Positions 9,761 through 23,191 of a stretch of DNA of 64,000 nucleotides are shown here, piece after piece. Origin of the DNA: Hymenolepis diminuta (taxonomy: Eukaryota > Platyhelminthes > Cestoda > Cyclophyllidea > Hymenolepididae); assembly GCA_900708905.1 (NCBI GenBank), contig CAADRB010000050.1, forward strand, positions 149,443-213,442, read 5' to 3'. The position numbers and the translations under genes were made by a program. Each line of letters opens with the position of its first letter. The stretch's first letter is position 1. The notes under the pieces were generated by a model. The model was not told the origin of the DNA and did no database searches. It worked only from the letters and a program-made list of their open reading frames with translations.

Positions 9761-12001
9761 GTTTTTAAGCTTTTCGTATTTGAAAATTTCGCTCCGCAAT
9801 AGCTGCTCACGTAATTTCGTTCAAAATTGTAAATTTGCTACATAAACTGACTGTATGAAATTACCACTCACTGCAACCATTTGATTCTTTTGAGTTGTAA
9901 CATACTGGACAATTGCATTAATCTTTCGCTCTTCTACTTCTGGGTTGGGGACTTATCGCCTGAAGTGCAGTGAGCCGAGTCATGCTGTTACACTATCCCA
10001 TGATTAAATCTTGTAGGCTTTTGCGTTGTCGTAAATAATAATTGTCAAGTAATTTATTCTAACTTTAACAAAAACAACTTTTATTATCAATTATTACTGC
10101 TGCGAGAGCTTGCTTTCTCGGAAAATTATGCTTCTATTTAATTATGTATGCTGAATCATTAGGTTGAGTAGTTAACTTTGCATTCGACCAATTAGAAAAG
10201 GGTAAAATGGTTGGGAGAAACGTAAACGGTTAGTCATCGGTCTACTAGTTTTCTTCTTTTTCCCCTAAAATTCGCCCTAATTCATGCGGGAAGAAATCCC
10301 ATAAAACACAATGTATTTTGTCTGCTTTTGTGAAGCAATTTTGGAGATTTTTACTAAGGACTGTGTTAGTAAATTATAAGGCTGTTTTAATAACACATTT
10401 GAAGGTACAAAGGCTTGTGAAAATAGTTTAGCCAAACATTCCTACTATTATTCTTCTGATGTAATGTATATTTTAATTTTATCGTAGTACTGTTTCTAGG
10501 ATATGCTATTAACAGATAAGTATGATGAAGCCGGATGATGCGGAAGCCGAACCTCCCAAAATATTGTTTGAGGTATCTGCTAAAAACAGACCTAAAGTTC
10601 CCCTGAACGTTATGTCAATATTGACATCAGAACTTAGACTTCACAGAGAACGCTAAAAGAATCCTATTGGGAAATCTCAATAAGAAGCCTCCCACAACAA
10701 ACGATGATGTTCATGAAATTAAACTCTCAAACGACAAACTGGAATAGTTAAAGACCCATTGCATAACTGCCCAAATACCTGCACCAAATTACTAAGAGAT
10801 TGAAAGACAGACTAACTGCATCTTTTAAGTAGATGCAGCTGTGAAGTCCTCTTATGTACATTTTACCATGTTTTTAACCTATTGAGGATATTTGGGCGAA
10901 ACTATAACTCCCGCCTCTAAAAAAGGATATAATAAGCCGAAAATATAAAGGCTTGCCCATTCGGAAGACATTCATAAATATGATGAATGATATTTCAAAT
11001 CTTTACCCCAAACTATCAAACGGCAAATGTGACTTTACTGCTGTCTTTATATATGCAAGCTAAGATTATATTTATTCTCTTTCGTCTCCAATGGAACAAC
11101 TTATTTTAGGAATATCTATAATATAATTGAGGCGGAAAGTCACAGACGTACGTAGGCTTGGTCTCATCCCCCTGTTTAATACATTTTTTAGCATATTGAG
11201 ATGATTAATCGATAATGCGCAATGAGTCATAAGTTAGCTAAGTTAATTTAGTTGGTGCCTGCATCGTGCTCGTTACACTGTAGCCAACACGTGCGGGAAG
11301 AATTATGACTAAATGGACGAAAATGTGAGCACTTGTGATCCGAAAGTCTTTAAGGCTAAATGAGAGTAAATTTGAACTATGTACAAAAAGTTACATTGTA
11401 AAATCTTGTTTCCCGACCTTTAGAATAAAAAAAGTAGTGAATGTGTTAAGATCAGCAATCCTTATTATCAACCGGCTAATAAGCAATAGAAATCTTGGAC
11501 AGCAATTCACTCGGTAATTTAGAGCACGAATAGTGAAATTTGATTTTCAGAATTTGAAATTATCATTAAGTAAATACCGTGCTACAGAAATCTGAAAATC
11601 AAATTAAGATTCTATTGATACCCCCACTTTATTTTCCACATCTTTTCGACCCCTCCCCTTTACTCCTTACTAAGTTTTACCGTTATCCGATTTCAAATGT
11701 TTTTCTACTATGTAAAATTATAAAATCTGATTTATATAATCATAATGTTGGTGACAAACTATCGCAAACGAAGGTAACATGATTTATCTTTGCCGCTTTT
11801 ATAACAGGTTGTAACAGAAGTTCTGTCCAATTTTTCGGCTATGTGTTTAGGGCACGATTACTTCAATTTACCTTGTTAAGGTTGTATGCTTAATTAATAA
11901 ATTAATAATTAATTAATGAAATTAAAAAAGTAATTAATAAAATACTATTTCTTCTTTCAGATTGTGTGATAATTGTCGTTATTAATAACTATTTCTAACC
12001 C
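9761..12001. other. Gene-poor DNA with a short coding-like remnant and an AT-only tract
   Basis: No gene recognised. A plus-strand frame starting ATGATGAAGCCG at about 10522 stays open for 44 codons (MMKPDDAEAEPPK...) and then meets stops. Its balanced composition suggests a dead coding fragment of unknown origin. About 11885-11945 is a simple TTAATTAAT-rich tract. Confidence 0.35.
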
Positions 12002-12567
12002 TAATGCATACTCCAAACAAAGAGCATATCAGGCATATTTTACCATTTGAATTTCATAAAGGAAATATGGCAAGATCAGCAGCAAAAACACTCGAAGACA
12101 CCTATGGAAATGATGTTGTGGATGATCATATATAGGGAAATGAAAAGACTCGGCTGGGAAAGTCTCAAAGGTTGAGAAATGGGTCCCACACGATTTGTCA
12201 GAAAACAACAAACAATGGCGTGTGAAAACGGCCTCCTTTGATCAATCGAAAAGGAGTGATTCTGCATCATGGCAATGCCAGACCCCACACTTCAAGAGCA
12301 ACCAAAAATCTCGTTGAAGAATTTGGCTGGGAAGTCATACATCACTCACCATATTCTCCCCATCTTCCATCAACCGATTGTCATCTTTTCAGGAGCTTAC
12401 AGAATCATTTAAAGGGACAAAGACCTACTTCAAGAAAAGAGGTGGGAATGAAGCTAGTTTCTTCTTTTGAGTCCAAGCCGGCTAAATTCTATGAAGAAGG
12501 AATGAGAAAGCTCATGACAAGATGGAAAGAAGTAATTAACAAAAATGGTGACTACGTTGAACACTAA
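12002..12567 (+). mobile_element. Dead, internally deleted mariner transposon
   Basis: Fossil of a Tc1/mariner transposase. The N-terminal part reads KEHIRHILPFEFHKG near 12018-12062. Then, after a deletion and a stop, VEKWVPHDLSENNKQWR (about 12168-12218) leads into a frame from 12238 to 12567. That frame carries GVILHHGNARPHTSR and YSPHLPSTDCHLF. In active mariners these are the second and third catalytic-acid motifs (HDNA.PH and YSPDL.PSD.HLF). Here the second acid is Gly, while the third is kept. The coding end YVEH is conserved. Inverted ends were not located. With a missing middle and a lost catalytic residue it cannot encode an active enzyme. Confidence 0.85.
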
Positions 12568-15500
12568 GTAAATGTATTTTTGACAAAACTTTCACTTTAA
12601 TCCAAATTTTAAAAATCGAGAGAACTTCTCTTACAAGTTGATAATAGGACGTGTGAATCCATCCGACATCATTTAAGAAATAATTTGAGTTACTTCCAAT
12701 AACAGAACGGTTGACTGACGGTTTGAAAATCATCTCAATTTTTGTAACTATCATTATTGACAAGGCGGAATATTTTTTACTATTTGTAATCTTGGGAATT
12801 CCGATAAAAGTGAAGAGGAAATTGAAGACATTAAGGGAATTTTGTTTCATTCATTTTCTGAATTTCTCGGGTTTTCTTCTTTTAGGTTAAAGGTATAGTT
12901 ATCCCTTAATGTTCCGAGGTTTAAATGTTAGATCTGACTGTTAGGTTTCTGAGTGAGATCATGTTTCCAATATTGAACAGTCAATGAAATCGGATGGCTA
13001 ATCATATTACCTGATCATTGTATCTCCACTGACAGCCATGGACAGCTAGTCGATACTAGCTAAGATGTTAATAGCATAGCAGAGCTATAAATTCACTCAA
13101 TAGTTATTTCAAAATCTTTAAGAAACAGTAAATTCATGCCCATCTACTGTTCTTATTTACTCAGAAGGGATGTCATGATGAAGCACCTCTATCATTGTTG
13201 TAGTGTACAATGTAGTTACCTGGGCTTGAAATGTGTCGTAGTCCTCATTATATCTGAGAAAATGATAACAAATTGTGAAGCTTAGAGATTTTGGTTCTGA
13301 ATTAAACTGTTTCTACGAAATTCAAGTTGAGGTTGATTACCCTATGGCCTGAAAATTTTGGCATTGTTCCGTTCAGTTAAAGCTTACCTATAAAAGTGGC
13401 TGGGCGACAGTTGCAAATATTGGTTTTTAAGAGTGTAGGTTTCTATTTGTCTGCGTTCCCCAAACAACCTCACATTTGTCTGAGAGTAGAAGAAGATATA
13501 GTCCCAAATTGAACAAGTTTTAAAGAGGGTGATGGAGCCACTCCCATCTTCGGATTTGTAGAGCTATTTGTTGGCATAGGGTACTAGCAGGGTGATACGA
13601 ATTTACGTGTTGTTAAAACAGCAGAGCTAACCATAAACCCTGTTAAAAAAGTAATGTAATGTTTCGCGTAATTGGAGTGACCATCCACACTCTTTGCTCG
13701 CCAAAGGCTCAGTGGTATCGTGAATATTTATCGTATCAGAGATGAGACAAGCGATACTTACTAACACTAAATTGATTCATACCTAGTTTGGAGAAGGTTT
13801 GCCAAATGTGAAATAGAGAATTCAAGCTTTATTTCACTTATTCAAGGTATTAATTTAAAAAAAAGCAGCACTTTCTTTCGCTCCATTAGTATATGCATTA
13901 AATCGGTTAGATGTCATTAAATAGAAACCGATCTATGAGCATCTAGAATTCACTATGGAAAAAAAATTTGTTATATCATATCAGCTGTATGTTACATGAT
14001 ACTTTAATAATCCGAGGCTGTATTATACCTTCCTTCTATCCAAGACGAGTTTTAAAAACATATCTTCCTCCTTTGAGCTCAGAAATTACCTAACCTCAAT
14101 AAAACAATCAGTAGAAGGATACTTAAATGAAAATTTCTTAACTTTGAGAAGTCCTACGTTATTGCTCAACTTCTTCGCCTAATAAGACTCGGAATACCAC
14201 TATTAAAGCACATATGAGTAAGTGACGATTAATAACAATGACTTTAAACTCTTTGTGAATATAACCCAGCTTAATATAACGTTCGTCATTTTTATTTACA
14301 ATGGAACACTTTCACATTTATTGTTCACATTAAGCTGGTTATCAACAGATGGGCAATGGGAGGATTGCAATTCTTGGTAGCATTTGAAGACATAAAAGAG
14401 GTTGGGTTGATATCAGTTTCCAAAAATGTCATTATATAAATCTCAGTTGCCAATTTGTAAAGCTACAACTTCTCAAACCTCAAACCAGTAGCTCAAAAAA
14501 TATTTTTATTAAGAGTATAAATTTGCTTATGTAGAAGTGAATGGTCGGTTATCGATTGGCTGCTTGGTCGGCCAATAAGGGTAGCGATAGCTGGTTTATT
14601 GGTTACCTTTCATATCCGAATGCGAGCATAGGTCCCCAGTAATCGATAAACCAAAATACCAGAGATGAAGCTTGTGAATTTTGCTGGAGTGCACCGAAAA
14701 TATTTGATTAGTCTTTGTAAGTGTTGTAAAATTTGCATTTTAAATGGTTGTCCTGTATAATATTTCGTTTTGTGTATGGATTTCCGCAACGCTTGATAAA
14801 ATACAATATTATCTATTGCTTAGCGGTTTGGAAGAAATTTTCGGAGTGGCATAACCCCAGCCTACGAAAGAGCCATTAACCGGACCCCATGACATTAAAA
14901 TATTTATTACTGCGGCAACATGAAATACCGAGTTGTTGACCCTGATTTTGCCAGGACGTACCTGTCTCGGTGTTAACTGAAATAGGCATTTAAAATATCT
15001 ACCGTGGAACATGACTACCACTTCCTACTGTTAACTTATGTGTTCGTGGTATCAAGCCGCTAACCGTAAAACCTGGGATGACTAAACCCCATCCCATAGG
15101 CGCTAAACTGCTGACCTCAAATTACCCTAAGTAGACGGGAATGTAACTGAATACGCCCTTTTTTCTTCCTCCTTGAAGTTATTTCTACTTCGTCTAAACT
15201 TAAGCCTGTATAATTACTCCCAACAGTTAGGTAGAAAGCCTTCTCACCCACAGTGTCTCCAAGGTGTCATTGACTGTTTAAGCTATTAGTATAGTGACTC
15301 CCGGAAATAGCTTATCAGCCGGAATTCGATTCCTTAATTAAAATTATCATTTTAACGGTGAGAGGATGATCTGTAAAGAGGTAATAAATAATGGGCTAAT
15401 GCTGCAAGCCGTAGTTTATACTATAAGGATAGGATTGTATTAGACTTGAAGAATTTCAACTGTTTTTTGATGTTGAAGCAAGTTAGAATCGGTTTTTGAA

Positions 15501-16339
15501 ATATTCTATTATAAAAATACAAATTTAATCGAGTTTACTTTCATGAAAATCAATATCTGGTGCAGTTCTCATCCAGTCCTATTGATCTAAACAATTTTAA
15601 AAATCTCTAGTCAGGATGGTCCTAAAATCAAAGAGGAAATAGAATTATTTGAAGCTGTTTACCTAGAATTTCGCCCTCATCTTACATTAAACGCATATTT
15701 TAAAGTTATGCATCGTCCTATCTAACTGATAGATAAGAAGTACAAATCAGTAATTCGGAAATTAATATTTTAGTGAAGTCTCTTACTAGTTGATTATGAT
15801 CTCTACACTGGGATTTCGTGTCACTTGTTACTACCCACTCTTAGGTTTCATATTCCAGCTTTAATTCTTTTAAATCAAATTGAAATAACTTTTAAAACAC
15901 CCCTTTTATTGTTCTTCTCGCCTGATTTCGCTTAAATCAAATCGTACTTAGCCGAAATACATATTTAGTTTCCGATTTCTAACTGAAGATATCATAACAG
16001 AAGGCTTCTACCCTAAGCTTAAATTAAAAGTTCGATCATTGTGCTACTTCATTATTGTGTACTTATCCTCTGTTCAGGGTAGCAAAACGCTATATTAATA
16101 TGGGCTAACCTCGAAATGCAGTATTTTCTACCATTTAACAAGAAATGATAAATTGTGAAACAGGTATTTAAAATGATCACCTTGTTTTCTGCATGAGACA
16201 ATTCTGTGAAATTTATCTCATCTTTCTCCCCACATTGGAGTCGAATAATAATTCTCAAGCCTGCAAGAGGAAAATATTTTTCAAAACTCTTTTTGAAGTA
16301 GCAACAGAATTTCCTTACCGTCGCTTTCTTACTGATAAT
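12568..16339. other. Long gene-free interval
   Basis: No convincing gene, RNA or element found. The sequence is AT-rich with short chance frames. The stretch 14530-15130 has somewhat higher G+C and may be an unrecognised repeat. Confidence 0.45.
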
Positions 16340-16470
16340 GACCGTAACATATTAGGAACCACAAACAAAACCCCCAGAGAGAACACGTCTGGTGTAATTC
16401 ACATATTTTTATATTGTGTCAATAGACAAACGAGACACATTTGAGGACAAGGGGTGGTCAGTCATATTTA
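16340..16470 (+). repeat. Interspersed repeat R3, partner in intron at 60295-60440
   Basis: The stretch reading ACAAAACCCCCAGAGAGA, and further on ATATTGTGTCAAT, matches ACAAAACACCCCAGAGAGA and ATATTGTGTCAAT at 60315-60375. Both lie in the same orientation. The second copy is in the first intron of the gene at 59990. Confidence 0.5.
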
Positions 16471-17890
16471 AATCGCTGTGTCTCAAAGGAAATTTATCAA
16501 TAACCCCAATGACGAATGTGGTGGTGGACCATTCCAGTCTCTGGATTCACGCCAAGCAGTTTCAATATTGTTATCTCTGTCTTGACAAATGTGCAAATTA
16601 TTGCTATTTTTAGAGTATATTTAAGTATGGATACTGTAAGTGTCATTTTCATTAGTTTGTATCAATGAAACGTAGCATTATGATAAATTGCACATTTATT
16701 TCGGGTCCAGCAAACGGAATTACGAAGTCACCGTAAAAATATTAAGTTCTTCGTTTTATTTAAGATATCAAACTAGTTGTAAATCATCTCATTGCAGTTT
16801 AACACAGAAATTATATTTATGGTCAATGTTCGATAAAATACTTTTTACCAAGATTTAAGCTTTTAATAAAAAATGAATTAAACAGATTAGACATTGCGAA
16901 GTAAAAAATAAAAAAATTTTAATCATGGAAATTATCAAATGGAAGGGACAGCAGAAGTCCCAAAAATTTATTAGGAATTTGAGAAAGGAGTAGTGTGTCA
17001 AAGTATAAAAAGCTCAATTGCCTCTGAGCTTTGAGATGGTTAGAATGTTAGTATTTGCTATTTTTTCATCACGCATTTTGTGATATTTTTATTAATCCAT
17101 GAGATAGATTTTAGTAAACAGAATTGAACCCCTACACCCCCCTCCTCCTCCCCCAATATCCTCACGAGTAGTATAGGAATCACATAGAATGGACAAGTAT
17201 ATTTGAATATCGAAAAATTGAATCACTCGCCATGTTCATTAAGTAAAAGAATAGCACTCAGGTATGTACTATTTGTACTGTTCATGTATATGAATTAGCT
17301 GAGATTCTAAATACAATCCTCAAGGAATGTTAGAGTACATTATGTATGAAATAGAAGATAGTCATTGAGCAACGAACAGGAACAACGATCGCATATAAGA
17401 GGGAGGTGAATGGGAATGAGATGAAAGTACTGAACAACAAAAGATAGTCTGTTGGATAAAAATAATTTATTTTTATTGAGTTGTGGAATTTGTCGAAAAC
17501 TTGGAGGCTAATTAGTTTATAACATTACCCAGGAAAAATTAAATAACATTTTTAATTAGTTTTTCATATTAGTTACATATCTGCTAAGATACACAAAACT
17601 TATGGGTCGTTGTCAGGTTTTATTTTGAGTAAATTGTCGATATTCTTTAATTCTACTTTCCAATCGGGTTCAGGAATTTGGAGGCTGTTTTGAAGATTAA
17701 TAAGGCCATAGCGGACATATTATTAACCACCTCTGACGATTTCTGCAACGCTGAAAGCAAAACGATCTCTGATGTCTAAAAAACAGTGGATTACTCAATA
17801 CTTTACAAAGTGTTTGAGAGCTTGCGGGTAGAAATAAAGATTTTTCTGTAAAAATTGAGACTAAATATTCTCGCGGTGTTCTTATCATAT
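16471..17890. other. Gene-free AT-rich interval
   Basis: Nothing supported beyond AT-rich sequence and a C-rich run near 17130-17155. Confidence 0.4.
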
Positions 17891-17894
17891 CTAG

Positions 17895-18815
17895 TGCTCC
17901 TGTTAAAATGTCTACCAGATCCCCTATTACAAATGTCTCTTAAGGTGCCACCTATTGCAATTATTGTTCAGGCGGCCATGATATGAAGTTGCCCCCATCG
18001 TTCGGAGAACGCATAAAAATGACGAATGTCAGGCACTCTGTGAAACTTCCACGCTTAAAGCCGTTCCAGAATGACCAGTTTGAGAGCCAGCATACAACAA
18101 CCGATCCCAAAATCCTGTCTGCACAATCACAAGACAACCTCATCGCGATGTTCCTACTGTCAAAGATGACAATTATAGAGACACTGTTCTTTTACGTCAT
18201 ATGTATGTAAAGTGTATCAGTTAAAGAACCCATAATCAGTCCACCAAAATCAAGTCTCTAAAACCCGTTGCTCAGTGCAACCACGATCGAGCTAAATCAA
18301 AGTTCGTTTCCCGTCCAAAGCGATCGGCACTGAAGGATAACAAATGCAATGAACACGAGGAAGTCGGTCTTACTAAATCTATTTACTACTCAAGTTAACG
18401 CTCTCAAAAGTGGTTGCTCAAAGTGTAAGCGAGGCTAAAGAAAAGGCTGCCTTCTCTTCTCATTGCAATTCAGTTTTTTGCTCTCAAACAAGTTTCTTTG
18501 TCTCATATTGATCTCATTCCTCCAGATTCTGTCCATCGAAGCCCTTATCTTATCCTAGTGGATTTATATTCACAGTGGCCTAAAATTATACTCGTTAAGT
18601 CTGTCACAACTGGTACCGTCATTAATAGCCTCCGTCAGATGTCTACCACTCATGGCATACCAAGATTTATTACGTCAAAAAATGTCACCCAGTTCTTTTT
18701 TACACGATTTAAGGACCTTTGCTGATAAATTAATATCCCCCATTTTCACTCTCCAACTAAAATCAACGGTCTTGAAAAGCAAATTGTTGACAATGTGAAA
18801 ATCTCGAGTTGGTGA
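17895..18815 (+). mobile_element. Ty3/gypsy gag-integrase remnant with missing middle
   Basis: Plus-strand fossil. A broken zinc knuckle, C-N-Y-C-S-G-G-H-D-M-K-L-P at about 17957-17995, keeps the CX2CX4H pattern but lacks the last Cys. Around 18498-18725 the integrase core begins with HIDLIPPDSV, then SPYLILVDLYSQWPKI and TTHGIPRFITS. It continues in other frames as TKINGLEKQIVDN. Protease, reverse transcriptase and RNase H are absent, and several stops interrupt it. It is the same element type as the remnant at 7850-9060. Confidence 0.75.
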
Positions 18816-20379
18816 AAGAGATTAAAAACTTTCTATTCTTAAAACCGGACAACACCTCATTTTGGTGTCAAATTTGCGTACGCCATTGCAAACATCTCCA
18901 ATCTCCGTAGGCAGAAGTGAATTGCAAACCGAAATCATGATTAATGGAGGTCAACTTGAACGCACGTAACCTCCCTCCGCCTTGGGATGCCAAAACTCCG
19001 GGCATTGCAGTATTCAACTATTTTCTATTTTCAGCCTAGAATATCTGGATGGCATGATTTTACATATTTTCACAGGCATTCTCTTGATTCACATGTCTTA
19101 CCACAACCGTCTATGGGATAAACGGGTTTGTCAGTAGGTACATCATTTTCGTTTTTGTGAAGGTCTATTTGCCCTTACCCTTTCATCACAAATTCATTTG
19201 TGAAGAATCATTGAAACTGAGCGCTCAAGGAGGCTACTTTCAACATTTTAGGATTCAGTATTCAGATCTCACTCTCATCTTCACCAAACGCCAGTGCTGT
19301 ATCTGCTTTCTGTTGCCTAAGCCGACAGCAGTAGATAAGCCATATATAAGAGCAGAATCGATAAACGCTTTCAAGCGTCTTAATTGAAGGAACATTCGAT
19401 TTTAATATATCTTAAGTCTTGCCAGTTGGCAAGATAACTGTTCAGCTAAAGCTTAGCAAATTTACCTTTTTCCTAATTTCACTTGAGTAATTACTAAGAT
19501 AACTCAATGCCAGATAAAAAACACATGCACTGGCTATACTACACTATCGGTCCATACAACCGAAAGGAAATCCTAATTAGGTAAATTTGAGTAGAATAAC
19601 TCCAGTCCGATTTACACATTCGTTTGCGGGTGACTGTCACTTTAATTTGAATGGGCTTATCAGATGTCAGGAGTCTAAAACCCATTAGTAATAGAAAAAT
19701 CATCTAGATTGGCTAAAACTTTCTTAAAAGGAAAAATGTACAAGCTGTAAATCTCAACTTATGCCAAATGAAAACTATGTAACTCCAAAGATTGGAATGG
19801 CACCACCACCTAATTTTTAAAACTTGATCATTTCCAAATATACCAGACAAATGTTAACTGCCTTCTGATTGCAGAACGCTGAAAATATACATTTTTGCTC
19901 TTACGGACCAATATCTAGTTTAACTTTCACCCGAATTCCTTTTGAACTGAGTTCTAGCAAAACAGAGCTCTCCCAAAGGCCTCTATGACAAAATCGCGAC
20001 AATCGAAACTTGATTTATGCAGTAATTATTGATTTCAAGACCGAGATCTCCCGATTTCCAAATTTACTTCCGTTTTCTCAGTAAATGTTATGTAATGAGC
20101 CATAGATTCTTTATGAATACTTTTGATGCGAAAATTTGATTTAATGGACTTAAATTAATATCTTTTGACTGGACGAGTAATCGAATCGGATTTTCTTAAT
20201 CAAGAATACGTGCGATAGCTTCTAGGTAATTGTCAGAGTTGACAATACTACTAATGTTATTGGTTCTGCTGAAGTAAGAAGACTCAGGGAGTGAGAGGTG
20301 AGATCTGATAGATAAAAAACGAGAGAATGAAAAGTTTAACTATTCTGAATTTACTTAGGAGGTACAATTATAATTGTGC
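18816..20379. other. Gene-free interval
   Basis: AT-rich; no gene, RNA or recognisable element seen. Confidence 0.4.
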
Positions 20380-20545
20380 TCCCCTGGGAAGGGTAAAGGT
20401 CACAAGGTCAATGCCCATCGGTGTACATCCAGTAGTATGTAGTGACCAACTGGCCTGATTAAATCTGGACGGCAAGAGAAGTGGCAGAGTATGAGTTTCT
20501 CGTAAGAAAGGCACCAGAATACCTTCCCTTTACTCCAGTCAAGCG
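20380..20545 (+). repeat. tRNA-derived SINE-like repeat, copy 1
   Basis: Aligns with the 32770-32950 copy over the box-B-like part and tail: TCAATGCCCATCGGTGTACA versus TCGATGCTCATTGGCGCACA, then GTGACCAACTGGCCTGATTAA versus ATGACCAACCATACTGGTTAA. The 5' box-A end is poorly preserved. Confidence 0.55.
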
Positions 20546-23191
20546 TTGTAAATACTTTTGTAAAAATTTTTCGATAATAAACTGGGGTGAACTTCTGGCA
20601 GCCACTGGGAAGATTATATATGTGACTTTTTGATTTGATTTTATCATTTAATATCAAATTTATAATCATACAATTTAAAGATAAATGTCCAATATTTCAT
20701 TAAAATTAATCAATCACTTCAGTTTTCAAAAATACCTGCAATTAAATCTCAAAAATCGAGACGCTTTGATACGCATTAACCCGTTTAAATGCTCTTGTTT
20801 TCCAGGAACTTACGACTAACTTGCATTTAACAAGAAAAGTTGAAGATTTCAATAATTTTCTCATGAAGTAGAGGTCATTTACGGTTTTATCAAAATGAAT
20901 TCAGTCTACTTATTTCGCTACAATGTGCTTTGTGATGTAAGAAATGGCACTGAGAAAAATCGCGAAAACAAATCACTTAGTTCCTGGTATTCGTAACAAA
21001 ATAGTTAACTTGAATAATTAGGAATCCTCAACTAAATTTTGATTTTTCTTCGTCACTTTAACGCTACTGTATAATAAAATCTGGATCAAACGGATTCGAC
21101 GCAATTTCAATTAGTTTTTACTTTCTTTAGAACAAAAGACCGTAAGGAAAGATTTGGACATGAGGTTCATAGCTCTTAATGCACTATTTACAGTGAAATA
21201 CAAATCACGAAATTTCAATCTTAAAAACAAGATTTTAGTGTAGCTCCAATTTCGCTTAGGACATCTTCGGGCCTAAAATCTTCATTCCTTTCACGTGCGT
21301 TTGGTTGGGGCTTAGCTATTAAGGCGAGAGAAAACTGAAATAGGTGTTGGATTTCAAGAGTAAAGATTTGCACTAATTTCCATTTTCTTTATGTCATTCA
21401 GTTCGAATTTTTCTAATTGCGGAAGGGGGCGTACACTCAAATCGACTAAGTTGTTTTATCTTCTAATGATGAGGATTGAAGAATGATGCTGGTTTATGTG
21501 AACTCAACATAGTATGGCTCACTATCGTTAAGTTGAACTCTGTTCATATGCAATCAACATATTTCTCTTGTAACCACCGTCTACACATTGTAACTAAGTA
21601 ACCATGAAGTGTATCAAAAGTAACTTTGATATTCCCCTACCGTTTCTGTCATTATTTGATTTTACTTATTCTGAATACGAGAAAATAGATTACAGTCGGC
21701 GATTATGTTTATCAATGAAGCATAGTTTAATTAATCCATCTAAAAGCCATTCAAAGGCACAGCTTCATAATAGATGATTCTTTCTCTTCTGTTTGAAAGG
21801 AACAGAATTTCGGTCTTGGTTTACTCCTTAACTAAGAAAATCCTCTTCATCTCTCTGTGTTGGACAGCGTAAACGTGTGCGGTTAATCATTCTTCATATA
21901 GGTCTCGAATTCATATGTTTTATTTAAAATTTGGATAATCGATATCAATCGATCAAATTTGGATATTTTCTTATCCACTAGCCTTCCATACGCTGGTTTA
22001 ATTGAATATTTGGGTTGACTATTCTGAAAGAATCTATGGCAGTCAAACAATTTGCAGTTTTTCACCGCAAGAAAATCAGCTGAAATCAGGAAAAAGTCAG
22101 ATCCAATAAGGGGGAGAGGATAGAAAAAAATGATGAGAATATCAAATCAGTGCTGGTTTGATTGCTGAATTAATGGTCGAAATTCAATTTTAATGATCCG
22201 TCAAATTTATACAGAAGAAAAACAATAATAAATCTGAAATTCTATAGATCACCCAGCCCTTCCAAATATGTAATTCCACTATTATGACTTGAAAAGAAGT
22301 AGTTTTGAAATCATATCCAATCTTACTCAACTTTAAAAAAACATTCGGTTTTATAAAAAAACACTGCATCTCCATGTCCGATTGCTCATCTTTTCATATG
22401 ATAGAATTAATTGACTTACTACGTTAAGATTACGTAAGTTACTTAAGATCATGTAAGATTATCCCGCTTTCTCGGCCTTGGGAAGAATAAAAATGCTTTT
22501 ATTTGGTAAGACCGACTATCCTAATTAATCAGCAGTCACTAAGGCCAGAACATCGTGAACAGGGATTTAAAGAGTGATTTAAGAAATATGGATTTTGGAA
22601 CGTGTAGCAGTGGAGAAACCACTAAGTATATATTTCACAAACCAAATCCAAATATTAAATTAAGTAGGACTCTATCGATGCACTGACTACTTCGATTACC
22701 TTCTAACAATAAAATTGTAAAATTGATTGATATGCCGCGGAGTGCAGCAATAGTGATAAAACAATCGTTTCATGATATTAATAAATGTCTGCAGTCTCGT
22801 TAGACCCCCGATCAAACTCAAAATTGAGAAAGCACACAATTTGAATTCTCCCTATCCCCCATGAGGAAAAGGAGCCATCTCTTTCTACGCATTTAAATAT
22901 CTATTGTTATGAAAATAATGATTTGCAAAAGGAAATCCATCCATGTTATCGATTAAAGATAATAAGAAACTAAACACTTGTTAAAAGGTAATATAATGAC
23001 GATATTTACTAACATAAATCATATATACAATTATGTGCAAAAACGATAAATAAAAGTGACAATAAGTGCAAATTATAACCCTGAAAGAAATATTGGGACA
23101 CTAAATAGAATTATTAAGCACAATTCAGTCATAATTAGACAACAAATATAGAAAAAGAAAAAAAGAGTGGTATGCTAGAGAAGGCTGCACA
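20546..23191. other. Gene-free interval downstream of ALG10
   Basis: AT-rich; only short chance frames. The right end probably includes the ALG10 3' UTR. Confidence 0.4.

Noticed and set aside
11885..11945. Origin-like or regulatory palindrome in the TTAATTAAT tract
   Set aside because: Simple AT repeat; nothing beyond low complexity.
14809..15021. 70-codon minus-strand frame
   Set aside because: No similarity recognised and no splice context; likely chance.
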